Positions 47,021 through 55,611 of a stretch of DNA of 64,000 bases are shown in pieces (within the stretch, counting starts at the first letter, position 1; the number at the start of each line of letters is the position of its first letter). The notes under the pieces were generated by a model. The model saw only the letters and a list, made by a program, of their open reading frames with translations, made no database searches and was not told where the DNA came from. The translations under genes were made by a program, and so were the position numbers. Source of the stretch: Shewanella vesiculosa (lineage in GTDB: Bacteria; Pseudomonadota; Gammaproteobacteria; Enterobacterales; Shewanellaceae); NCBI RefSeq assembly GCF_021560015.1, contig NZ_CP073588.1, positions 1,054,001 to 1,118,000 on the forward strand, in the 5' to 3' direction.

Positions 47021-47345
47021 TAAAGAGGTCAGTTATTGATGGTAATAAACCCAGAACCCAATCCACGAGATCAGAAACACTGTTGCCTAGTACGCATGTG
47101 AAGTGCTGGGGGGAAATGTGGTTGGATATTGAATAGAAAAGAAATTAACGGATCAGCTAAGGTTAATGTGAAATAAGCCAAGACTCATGAGCAACTAGAA
47201 TGACGTTGAGCGGCCTTAAATAGACTCTTTATTCGTCAGCACTGTGAAGCGGCTCTTGATTATGACTTTTGAGCCTATACACATATCCTCTTTAGCTTTA
47301 TATTTTAGTGATTAAATCCAATATTTATAAAGGGTTAAGACACTA
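47021..47345. other. Intergenic region before the LysR gene
   Basis: 325 bases without a supported gene; the promoter of the LysR gene must lie at its right end. Confidence 0.5.
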
Positions 47346-48269
47346 ATGGATTTGGCAAAGCTTTCCCGTATTAGCATGAAACACTTAATCACTTTGCATG
47401 TGATGCTTGATACCCTCAGTGTCACTGCCAGTGCTGAACGCTTATGTTTAAGCCCATCATCGGTAAGTAAAACCTTGAGTCAATTAAGAAACAGCCTTAA
47501 TGATGAATTATTTTATCGACATGGTAATTCGCTAATCGCCACCCCCTTAGCGCGAAGACTGGGCCCTAGTGTGCAGCAGATGATCAATGATATGAACCAT
47601 ATCATGAGCCAAGATGTGTTTAGTCCTGCTGATTATCAAGGCCGTTTTGCGCTCTCTATACGTGAAAGCACCTTTGAACTACTGGCGGCAAAAATAAGCG
47701 CTCATATTCTTAAGTTAGCAGCCAACATCCATTTAGATATTTACAGTAAAGACAATATTGGTTTTGATGGCTTAATAAAGGGCTCGTTAGATTTCATTAT
47801 TTTACCCCACGACCTAAGTCAGCCGACGGATATTGATGACGATTTAGTCTGGGAAACCTTGATCAATGATGAGATGGTTTGTTTAATGAATGCATCACAT
47901 CCTTTGGCTTTGCAGCAAGACATCAGCCTTGATGACTATTTGCGATTCAGCCATATAGGTATAACCGATACCGACTTAAGCACACCCTTTTTTGATATTT
48001 TGCTGGCTCAGCAATCCAAAAAACGCGCGATCCCCATTTCAGTAGCAGACTTTGGTAGTGCCGCCTTAATGTGTCACCACAGTGAATTACTGTTTACCTG
48101 CTCGCGCCACTGGGGAGCCACAGCCAAACAAGCCCAAGGGCTGGTCATTAAAGCTTTACCTATAGATTATGGCAAAGTCACTTATAGCCTCGTATGGCAT
48201 AAGCAAAGCATGAATGATCCCGCACACCGATGGTTATATGAGCAAATATTACACTGTCGTCATTGCTAA
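47346..48269 (+). CDS. LysR-family transcriptional regulator
   Basis: A 307-residue regulator. The N-terminal winged helix-turn-helix (about residues 12-65, TLSVTASAERLCLSPSSVSKTLSQLR) and the substrate-binding-like C-terminal domain (from about 95) are complete. The effector and targets are unknown; it is convergent with yjjW, so it may or may not control the glycyl-radical genes. A weak hairpin (GTCGA / TCGAC, 48278-48294) separates the two. Confidence 0.9.
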   Translation: MDLAKLSRISMKHLITLHVMLDTLSVTASAERLCLSPSSVSKTLSQLRNSLNDELFYRHGNSLIATPLARRLGPSVQQMINDMNHIMSQDVFSPADYQGRFALSIRESTFELLAAKISAHILKLAANIHLDIYSKDNIGFDGLIKGSLDFIILPHDLSQPTDIDDDLVWETLINDEMVCLMNASHPLALQQDISLDDYLRFSHIGITDTDLSTPFFDILLAQQSKKRAIPISVADFGSAALMCHHSELLFTCSRHWGATAKQAQGLVIKALPIDYGKVTYSLVWHKQSMNDPAHRWLYEQILHCRHC

Positions 48270-48303
48270 AATAGGATGTCGAGATTAAATCGACTTAATT
48301 GAA

Positions 48304-49194
48304 TTAAAGATATAGCGCCGGTAAGGCAAGATTATTCACTCCTCGCTGGCTCAGCAGCGCGGCTAATTTTTCGATATCAGCCTGAGTGCATTGCTTCCAT
48401 GTTGAAGCGATTTCACCAACTCCGTGATGGTGAAATGCATTTAGTTTAACTCGGGTATCACTTGGTAGCTGAGTTAAATAAGCCGCTAGGGCATCTATCT
48501 GGGTATCATAATCTGTAACCTCAGGAATATGTAACAGTCTCACTTCATACAGCTTATTGTGCTGAGCAAGTAACTCAATTGAGTTAAACACCGCTTTGTT
48601 GTCTCGCCCGGTAATATAGTAGTGAGTAGCTTGGTGCCATGCTTTTAAATCAACCATAGCACCATCTAAATAGGGGAGTAACTTATGCCATCCCGTGCGA
48701 CTTAAACTACCATTGGTGTCGATCATGCAAGTTAAGTGTGCTAGTTGCTCAGATGATTTAATCGCCTTAAACAGAGTAATAACAAAAGGTAATTGCAAAC
48801 TCGCTTCGCCGCCGCTAACTGTAATACCGTTAATAAAATATCGCTGACAACTAATGACCTCAAGGATTTTCTCAAGCGTATAAGTTACCGTTTTGGGCGA
48901 GGATTGTGCTTGGCATACCCTAAGGCAAGTATCACATTCAGTGCACTTAGTGCTGTGCCACACGATATGTGGCTTACATTTTAAATCTGTATCTTGCGAC
49001 GCAATGAGCGTCAATGCTTGCTCAGGGCAATGATCAACACAATCGCCACATGCATTACACAAACTTATCGTTTGTGGATTATGGCAATTTTTGCATTGAT
49101 AATTGCAGCCTTGCAGAAAAATTACCAATCTACTGCCCGGTCCATCGACGCATGAAAACGGCAATATTTGGCTTACAACAGCCAGTTTACTCAT
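48304..49194 (-). CDS. yjjW: Glycyl-radical enzyme activating protein YjjW
   Basis: A 296-residue radical-SAM enzyme. The SAM cluster motif CNYQCKNC (CxxxCxxC) is near residue 29. Two ferredoxin-like cluster motifs follow (CNACGDCVDHC and CTECDTCLRVC), as in activases of this class, then the SAM-binding ITVSGGEASLQ. It installs the glycine radical on YjjI. The ATG at 49194 overlaps the yjjI stop by eight bases, so the two are translated together; a longer frame upstream is not needed. Confidence 0.92.
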   Translation of the reverse strand: MSKLAVVSQILPFSCVDGPGSRLVIFLQGCNYQCKNCHNPQTISLCNACGDCVDHCPEQALTLIASQDTDLKCKPHIVWHSTKCTECDTCLRVCQAQSSPKTVTYTLEKILEVISCQRYFINGITVSGGEASLQLPFVITLFKAIKSSEQLAHLTCMIDTNGSLSRTGWHKLLPYLDGAMVDLKAWHQATHYYITGRDNKAVFNSIELLAQHNKLYEVRLLHIPEVTDYDTQIDALAAYLTQLPSDTRVKLNAFHHHGVGEIASTWKQCTQADIEKLAALLSQRGVNNLALPALYL

Positions 49195-50773
49195 AAACAA
49201 AAGGCGCTTGTTCGTGAGCAATAACACGGGCTTGGCGCTGTAATATGCCGGTATTCATGGCGGCCTCAGCAGCTAAACCGCTAGTATTGCTGCGTGAACC
49301 ACGTTGTTTGAACGTTTCAATGTCAGATCGTTTGACCATGTAACCAGTAACGCGGACTAAATCATTATTCGCGACATTGGCGGTAAACTCCCTAAAACCT
49401 AAGCTAAATGCGCCTTTACAAAGTTGGAACATGGCTTGTGGATTCGATTTTACGGTTTCATCTATGCTAAGAATATCGCTAATTCCCGCAGTATAATATT
49501 GATGATGCTTCGCTAACGCTTGAATATGACTAATAGGATCAGGCTCTGTTCTATAAGGAATACGAACACCAGGAGTCACATCTTTATCGACGCTAATACC
49601 ACTTTGAGAATGCAATAACGCACGCCCCTTATAGCCATAGGTCACCGGAGTTGATGTCACCATGTTAGCCAATGCAGCTGAGATCCTTAGGCCTAATTCA
49701 TTAGCTGCCTGGCTGTGACCATAGGCGTTACTGGATAGATCAGTAGCCTCTTGCGATCCAATAGCGGCAGCTAACTCCTTAGCAGACAGGGCTTGTAAAA
49801 TATTGACCGCCTCAGCCATACCGTAAATCCCAAACATAGGCGCAAAACGGTCCTCATCAATGAGTTGCTCCTTAACCAAAAAGCTGTCGAAAAAATGTGA
49901 TTGTTGATGTAAGAATGCCGAACGCGCTTCAATAAGCTCAAAGGTGAGTTGGCCATAATAAGGCAGTACTTGTTGAAAAAAATCATCGATGCTAGTGGCT
50001 TTTAAGGCAACTTGTTTTAAGTTAAGTCGTACTAACGTATTGGCGCCGCCAGCTAATGGGAGCGCGTTATAACAACTGACAATACCAAACCCACGCTTAT
50101 CGAATGTTTCAGCATGCAACGAGTAGTTGGCGATGTGAGGCTTATTGCAAAAACAAATATTGGTGGTCGCCTGCAACAATAAATCATCTGGTGTTATTGC
50201 GGGCTCGTACATAAAGGTCAAATTAGGCGCAATTTGTTGTAACTCAAGATCAATACGCAATAAAGTCCGGCAAATAATATTATCAGTCGGACCAATATTC
50301 ACATGCATAAATGCATCGGGCAATATGCGGTCAAGTAAGATCCAAAAACGGGTTAATTTGCGATAAATGGCATCAGCGTCAAGCCCAGCAACAAAAGGCA
50401 TCAATAACGCATCTAAATGACCTAAGAACACCGGAATATTGGTCACCGACGGCACGTGATGATAAAGCACCATTAACGCATTAAGGGCATCATCAAAATC
50501 TTCAGCCGGTGATAACGCTAAGTACTCTGAGCCTTGCTTCAGGTATTTAGCATAGTCGGGCAGAACATAACGCGGTTTAAACGGCGCGTGGCCTTCAAAC
50601 ATATCGCAAATAATACCGTCCTTCATCGCATCACTAACCTGCTCAGACACTGCCACATATGGCAGACTATTTTCAGCTTCTAGGGCCAAATAATTTGATT
50701 TTTGCTTAGGAGAAAGGTGAGGGTGGCTGACTATTTGGACAATATTTTCTTGTAATGACATGACTGAATTCAC
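49187..50773 (-). CDS. yjjI: Glycyl-radical enzyme YjjI
   Basis: A 528-residue protein of the YjjI family, close in length to the E. coli protein. Near its C terminus is the glycine-radical motif RVTGYMVKRSD; SLGFREFTANV precedes it. The radical forms only without oxygen and is placed by YjjW. The reaction is unknown; it is not pyruvate formate-lyase or an anaerobic ribonucleotide reductase by sequence pattern. The intergenic DNA upstream holds a CRP/FNR-like half site, in keeping with anaerobic control. Confidence 0.9.
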   Translation of the reverse strand: MNSVMSLQENIVQIVSHPHLSPKQKSNYLALEAENSLPYVAVSEQVSDAMKDGIICDMFEGHAPFKPRYVLPDYAKYLKQGSEYLALSPAEDFDDALNALMVLYHHVPSVTNIPVFLGHLDALLMPFVAGLDADAIYRKLTRFWILLDRILPDAFMHVNIGPTDNIICRTLLRIDLELQQIAPNLTFMYEPAITPDDLLLQATTNICFCNKPHIANYSLHAETFDKRGFGIVSCYNALPLAGGANTLVRLNLKQVALKATSIDDFFQQVLPYYGQLTFELIEARSAFLHQQSHFFDSFLVKEQLIDEDRFAPMFGIYGMAEAVNILQALSAKELAAAIGSQEATDLSSNAYGHSQAANELGLRISAALANMVTSTPVTYGYKGRALLHSQSGISVDKDVTPGVRIPYRTEPDPISHIQALAKHHQYYTAGISDILSIDETVKSNPQAMFQLCKGAFSLGFREFTANVANNDLVRVTGYMVKRSDIETFKQRGSRSNTSGLAAEAAMNTGILQRQARVIAHEQAPFVYE

Positions 50774-51117
50774 TTTTTAAAGGCTAATGCTTAATAGCCA
50801 TTAATCTACTCAGTGACCGGGTGTTTAAACAGTGAAAATAGCTGAGGTTGGCATTGATAAAATCGAAATCCGATGATGCAGATCACAATCAATCAAGTTC
50901 TCTACTCCATACTATGTCCTAATAATTCTAAACGCATAATGATTATCGTTAAGCTGAATTGATTAACGGTTGAAGTCATTGATAAACTTTTCTAAATTGG
51001 CTTTTTAAAACTGATAGATAGAAAAATAAAACTCAATTACAATGGACGACTTTTGCTTCAAAAATATTCGCGATCTGAGCATAAAATGCCAGCGTAAGAT
51101 CTAAGGAACATCTTTAA
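50774..51117. other. Divergent control region of yjjI and the transglycosylase gene
   Basis: 344 bases. On the minus strand TGTGATCTGCATCA (complement of 50873-50886) resembles a CRP site in its left half, and TTGATTGTGATC overlapping it resembles an FNR left half. No gene is seen. The sites are weak and need footprints. Confidence 0.4.
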
Positions 51118-52512
51118 TTGAGAACATTAATTGTCTTTATCACAACAGGCTTTATCCTGTTAAGTGGTTGCCAAACGGTGGCAATTAAAGATGCCGACGC
51201 AGACCGCAATATCAGTACTGCCAATAAAACAACCTCAACGATCCCTAAGTCTTTAGCCCGCCGAAATTACCAAGACAATGGCGATGTGTGGGAACGCATC
51301 CGCTACTCAATGGATATGCCAATCCCAGATGAGCAGTTAGTTAACCAATATCGACAGTGGTATATCGATAATCCACAGCATCTTGAGAGTATTTCGCAAC
51401 GCGCAAAGCCATTTTTGTATTTAATTGTGCAAGAGTTTGAGCATCGAGATTTACCTATCGAATTAGCCTTACTACCTATGGTTGAGAGCTCATTTAATCC
51501 TTTTGCTTATTCTAGCGCCGATGCGTCAGGTCTATGGCAGTTCACCTCACCAATGGCCAGCCATTTTGGCTTGCAGATGAATTGGTGGTATGACGGTCGA
51601 AGAGATGTGCCAGCGGCAACATCCGCAGCATTAGATATGCTCGAATACCTGTACAAAAAGACCGATAATTGGTTATATGCATTAGCCGCATACAATGCCG
51701 GTGAAGGTCGGTTACGTGAGGCGATTAGATACAATGAAGCGAGAGGACTGAGTACTGACTTCTGGTCTTTACCATTGCCTAAAGAAACCAGACAGTATGT
51801 GCCGCAATTACTGGCAATCGCTGATGTGATAAAAAATGCTCAACGTTATGGTATTGCACTCAAAACGATTCCTAACAAACCACTTGTTGAAGTCATTGAT
51901 GTTGGCAGTCAAATCGATATCTCGGTGGCAGCTGAGCTTGCAAATATGCCCATTGCTCGGCTACAAAATCTCAATCCTGGATTTAATCGTTGGGCGACAT
52001 CGCCAGACGGACCGCATCAATTAATAGTGCCTGTTAGCAAGGTAAATGTATTTAAAAAGGCACTTGCTGATACTGACATTAGCGCCAGAATGAAATGGTC
52101 TAAATATAAAATAAAACCGGGCGATAGCATGAGTGCTATTGCTAAACGTTATCAAACGACTGTGTCTAAAATTCAACAAATGAACGACATCAATAGTGAT
52201 AAAATCGTTGCCGGTCAATTTTTGTATATGCCACAAGGCGTATCGAGCATGATACCAGAGGTCGAACTCGCTTCAACAAACAAACAACCAAGGACCATCA
52301 CCACATCTAATCAGCCAGCAGTTCGGAGCGATCACACGGTAAAATATGGCGATACTCTTTGGAGTATTGCCAAAGTGTATAAGGTCAGTGTGGAACAAAT
52401 TATCGCTTGGAACAAAATGACGGACAAAGACAAGTTGACGGTAGGCAAAACCTGCAGTTTTATCAACAGCCCTTCCAGCAACAGCAGACTCAATTGTAAC
52501 CCTGTTGTTTAG
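51118..52512 (+). CDS. mltD: MltD-type membrane-bound lytic transglycosylase, C-terminal frameshift
   Basis: A lipoprotein (lipobox LLSGC) of 464 residues as written. The SLT catalytic domain (about 95-230) has the catalytic Glu in MVESSFNPFAYSSADASGLWQF. Two LysM repeats follow (about 325-370 and 405-450: YKIKPGDSMSAIAKRYQTTV, VKYGDTLWSIAKVYKVSV). It cleaves peptidoglycan glycan chains. The start is a TTG with AAGGA ten bases before. At GGCAAAACC (52447-52450) one missing A breaks the last LysM strand: adding it gives LTVGKNLQFY and a stop at 52497-52499, so only the final ~18 residues are altered. The enzyme may still work. Confidence 0.88.
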   Translation: MRTLIVFITTGFILLSGCQTVAIKDADADRNISTANKTTSTIPKSLARRNYQDNGDVWERIRYSMDMPIPDEQLVNQYRQWYIDNPQHLESISQRAKPFLYLIVQEFEHRDLPIELALLPMVESSFNPFAYSSADASGLWQFTSPMASHFGLQMNWWYDGRRDVPAATSAALDMLEYLYKKTDNWLYALAAYNAGEGRLREAIRYNEARGLSTDFWSLPLPKETRQYVPQLLAIADVIKNAQRYGIALKTIPNKPLVEVIDVGSQIDISVAAELANMPIARLQNLNPGFNRWATSPDGPHQLIVPVSKVNVFKKALADTDISARMKWSKYKIKPGDSMSAIAKRYQTTVSKIQQMNDINSDKIVAGQFLYMPQGVSSMIPEVELASTNKQPRTITTSNQPAVRSDHTVKYGDTLWSIAKVYKVSVEQIIAWNKMTDKDKLTVGKTCSFINSPSSNSRLNCNPVV

Positions 52513-52691
52513 AAACTGATAAACACGATAGCTCAAATGTTGTAAAAGTTGAGCGTTACATAAATGTGAGTATTTATCGATTTAACCTAGTGAAGTACAT
52601 CGAAATCCAGCTTTGCCATCTGGACACTTTTGATTATACAGATCGTTTAATAGAGTGACCCACAAGGCTTGAGAGTGATGTTAAATCTTAG

Positions 52692-52753
52692 TGTTCATAT
52701 TTTTTCATATTTGTTTCCCATCAGTTCATAACCAACTCAACAGCCATTCATAA
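52692..52753 (+). promoter_or_regulatory. Four TorR-box-like repeats before torF
   Basis: TGTTCATAT (52692), TTTTCATAT (52702), AGTTCATAA (52723) and CATTCATAA (52745) repeat the core TTCATA seen in the E. coli tor box CTGTTCATAT. They lie 48-109 bases before torF. Confidence 0.72.
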
Positions 52754-52800
52754 GTTTTGAATATAGTCACCCTATCAACAAGAACATATATTTTAGGGTA

Positions 52801-53556
52801 ATGAATATGAACATTAGAAAAACTCAACTAGCTCAGTCAATTTTGTTAGGCAGTCTAATCTTATCGGCTACCTCTTTTGCCAATGCTGCAGATGATAATG
52901 TCTTCGATGGAGCCATAAGTGGTAAATTAACCTTTGCTTCAGATTATGTTTTTCGTGGCGAATCGGAAACGATGGATGCAGAAGTACCAGTGGTACAAGG
53001 TACTCTAGGGTGGGGTAATGATCTGGGCTGGTATACCGGTGTATTTGCTTCCAATATCAAATTTGCAGACCCCAATTTAGAAATTGTTACTGCACCTTAT
53101 ATAGGTAAAGCAGGTGAGTTTGGCGATAGTGGTATCAGTTACGACGTTATGGTTTTTTCTTACCTGTATCCAGGTGCCTCATATTCGAATTATACCGAAC
53201 TGTGGATAAAAGTCGGTAAACAATTTGGTCATGCAAATGTGCAATTAGAAGTGACTCCAACAATCGACGATTGGTTTGGCGTAGAGGGCTGGCAAGGTGT
53301 TAACTATGCCGTTCATCCGAGCTATCAGTTTGACAATGGTTTACATGTTTCAGCAAGTATCGGCTACCAAGATTTAGATGGTAATGGAGCAGAAGGTTGG
53401 GGACACTGGAATTTGGGAGTGAGTAAAGCCTATGCCGGCCTCAATTTTGATGTTCGTTATCATGGCAGTACCATGGATAGCGATCATAAGGTCTATGGCA
53501 CTCAAACAAAAATCTTTGATGACCGAGTGGTTGTCGGCATCAGCAAAAGTTTCTAA
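52801..53556 (+). CDS. torF: TorF, outer-membrane porin of the TMAO system
   Basis: A 251-residue outer-membrane protein with a signal peptide (cleavage near ANAADD), beta-strand-rich body (DYVFRGESET, GWYTGVFASNIKF, YTELWIKVGKQF) and a final aromatic strand (VVVGISKSF). TorF proteins are named after the torF gene of Shewanella tor loci and are thought to let TMAO or related compounds through. The tor boxes upstream indicate TMAO induction. Confidence 0.85.
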   Translation: MNMNIRKTQLAQSILLGSLILSATSFANAADDNVFDGAISGKLTFASDYVFRGESETMDAEVPVVQGTLGWGNDLGWYTGVFASNIKFADPNLEIVTAPYIGKAGEFGDSGISYDVMVFSYLYPGASYSNYTELWIKVGKQFGHANVQLEVTPTIDDWFGVEGWQGVNYAVHPSYQFDNGLHVSASIGYQDLDGNGAEGWGHWNLGVSKAYAGLNFDVRYHGSTMDSDHKVYGTQTKIFDDRVVVGISKSF

Positions 53557-53697
53557 TATAAAAACATAACGTCTTTTATTGCTAAACTACAAATATAATT
53601 GGATCTTGTTTTACATATCCCCATTATGTGATCTAGGTCCTTTTTTATAAACCAATTTTGCTAGCTGCCACTCATTCCTTGTATATCTTTATAGGCA

Positions 53698-53719
53698 AAT
53701 ATGAAAAGTTATGAATAAT
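53698..53719. promoter_or_regulatory. TorR-box-like pair before torR
   Basis: On the minus strand TTATTCATAACTTTTCATAT contains two TTCATA cores nine bases apart. It lies 37 bases before torR and suggests autoregulation; the torE upstream region has nearly the same arrangement. Confidence 0.65.
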
Positions 53720-53755
53720 AACGACCATTATTAGCAACACTATCTGGATTGGACG

Positions 53756-54481
53756 ATGGCACATCCTGGTTTAACAAATACAGTACTCGTCGTTGACGAT
53801 GAAGCAGTGATCCGAGCTCGATTAAAAGGTTATTTTGAGCGTGAAGGTTATCGGGTACTTGAAGCTGGAGACGGCGAACAGATGTGGCAACAGTTTACAA
53901 ATCAACATATCGATTTGGTGATGTTAGATATTAACTTACCCGGTACCGATGGTTTGAGCTTGGCACGTGAACTGAGAAGTCGTTCGGACGTTGGCATTAT
54001 TTTAGTCACAGGTCGTGATGAAACCATTGATAAAATCGTTGGTCTTGAAATGGGCGCTGATGATTATGTGACTAAACCATTTGAATTAAGAGAACTATTA
54101 GTAAGAGTTAAAAATTTGTTGTGGCGAATTTCATTAGTTAAAAAAGCACAGCAAGACGTTGTAGAACAATTTGAACAGTGTGACGATATCATTGCGTTCG
54201 ATAAATATATTCTTGAGTTAAACAGCCGAAAACTGAGTCGTGGTGACGAGGTGATAAAGCTGACTAAAGCAGAGTTCGAATTACTTACCGCCTTTGCATT
54301 GCATCCGCAGCAAGTACTATCTCGTGAGCGACTAATGCAGCAAACAAGCCACCGTAATGAAGATGTAAATGATAGAACCATTGATGTCATTATTCGTCGA
54401 TTACGAAACAAGCTACAGGCTGACCTGTTTGTGACGGTTCATGGAGAAGGCTATTTGTTTGCGACAAAGATTAAAGATTAG
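53756..54481 (+). CDS. torR: TorR, response regulator of TMAO respiration
   Basis: A 241-residue OmpR-type regulator. The receiver has the acidic pair in VVDDEAVI and phosphoacceptor Asp58 (VMLDINLPG), with the conserved Lys in DDYVTKPFE. The C-terminal winged helix (TKAEFELLTAFALHPQQVLSRERLM, DVIIRRLRNKL) binds DNA. It turns on torECAD and torF when phosphorylated by TorS. Its end overlaps the convergent torT gene by 11 bases. Confidence 0.95.
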   Translation: MAHPGLTNTVLVVDDEAVIRARLKGYFEREGYRVLEAGDGEQMWQQFTNQHIDLVMLDINLPGTDGLSLARELRSRSDVGIILVTGRDETIDKIVGLEMGADDYVTKPFELRELLVRVKNLLWRISLVKKAQQDVVEQFEQCDDIIAFDKYILELNSRKLSRGDEVIKLTKAEFELLTAFALHPQQVLSRERLMQQTSHRNEDVNDRTIDVIIRRLRNKLQADLFVTVHGEGYLFATKIKD

Positions 54482-55544
54482 TTTTTGGCGTCACGCGGTA
54501 AATAGGGTAAAAACTTGCAGGGGCTAAGCTGTTATTAAACATATCGAGTTGCACCTTTCCTTGTTCTAACGCCTGTATTTGTGGGCCAATATCACCAAAT
54601 GATTGTGCTCCCTCAAGTAGTTTTACCATGATGTCTATTGCTAATTTACCTTGTAACACCACTTGATCATCACTGCTGAAAGCGACTTTATTACGATGCA
54701 GTCCTCGCAATGTCGCTGGCGATAGATAACTGCTCACAAGCTTTACTTGGCCAGCTAATTGTTTATGTTGCAATGTTCCAATTGCTGCTTCGATAGCAAC
54801 AGCACTGCCTATAATATAGCTAGGAATATGATCATTAAGCAGATGATGAAGTTGGTCACGATAAAGGTCACGATTATTATCGGTATGGCGAATTGATGTA
54901 ATCTCAATATGACTATTGGCAATAGCATCTTGAATACCGAGCTCAACCCAATCGCTGCCACCAACACTTTCTGGACCAGTTAGTAGTGCGAGTGTTACTG
55001 GAGATGATGGCGGTATTTTTTTAACAGCTTTAGCAATAAAGTGGCCAGCTTCCCAGCCCATTTGATACCAATTAACGCCTACACGAGTCGTTATCATGGG
55101 GTTATCGAGTCTATTCACTAACGCTATGATGGGTTTATTAATCTGTCCCGGATAGTTATCAAGTAAATTAGGGGCCACGGCACCGAGTAAGATGGCATCG
55201 AACGGCTGATTAAGGCAGTATTCAAGTTGTTTTAGTTGTTGCTCTTTTCTGTAATAACTGCCGGCTTCAAATAATTCTAAATTAATGCCTAATTGGCTGG
55301 CTTTTGACACCAAACCGTAATCAATACCGATCCAATAAGCATCTTTGAGGTGAGGTACTAAGGCACAGATCCGCCAAGGCTTTTTGGCCGAAGTCAGTTG
55401 ATTATATTGTATCGATTTTACTGTTTGAATTTTGGCATTAAATGGCGTCCGCTGTTGTAATATCCAGCTAGAATCTAATGTAGCCTCAGCAAGTAATGGT
55501 ATTGTCCCTAAGCAAGCTATGAGCAAATAAATAAGTCGGCGCAT
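54471..55544 (-). CDS. torT: TorT, periplasmic TMAO-sensing partner of TorS
   Basis: A 357-residue periplasmic binding protein with a signal peptide (cleavage near LLAEAT). The type I fold (RICALVPHLKDAYWIGIDYGLVSKA, FDAILLGAVAPNLL) matches TorT. It binds TMAO and changes the state of TorS. It is encoded on the opposite strand to torR and torS, convergent with torR (11-base overlap) and divergent from torS by 67 bases. Confidence 0.92.
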   Translation of the reverse strand: MRRLIYLLIACLGTIPLLAEATLDSSWILQQRTPFNAKIQTVKSIQYNQLTSAKKPWRICALVPHLKDAYWIGIDYGLVSKASQLGINLELFEAGSYYRKEQQLKQLEYCLNQPFDAILLGAVAPNLLDNYPGQINKPIIALVNRLDNPMITTRVGVNWYQMGWEAGHFIAKAVKKIPPSSPVTLALLTGPESVGGSDWVELGIQDAIANSHIEITSIRHTDNNRDLYRDQLHHLLNDHIPSYIIGSAVAIEAAIGTLQHKQLAGQVKLVSSYLSPATLRGLHRNKVAFSSDDQVVLQGKLAIDIMVKLLEGAQSFGDIGPQIQALEQGKVQLDMFNNSLAPASFYPIYRVTPKTNL

Positions 55545-55611
55545 TATATTGTCTCGATTAAGGTTTCTAAACAGAACACTAAGATTTTTTGTAATTATAA
55601 CATTTTAAGGA

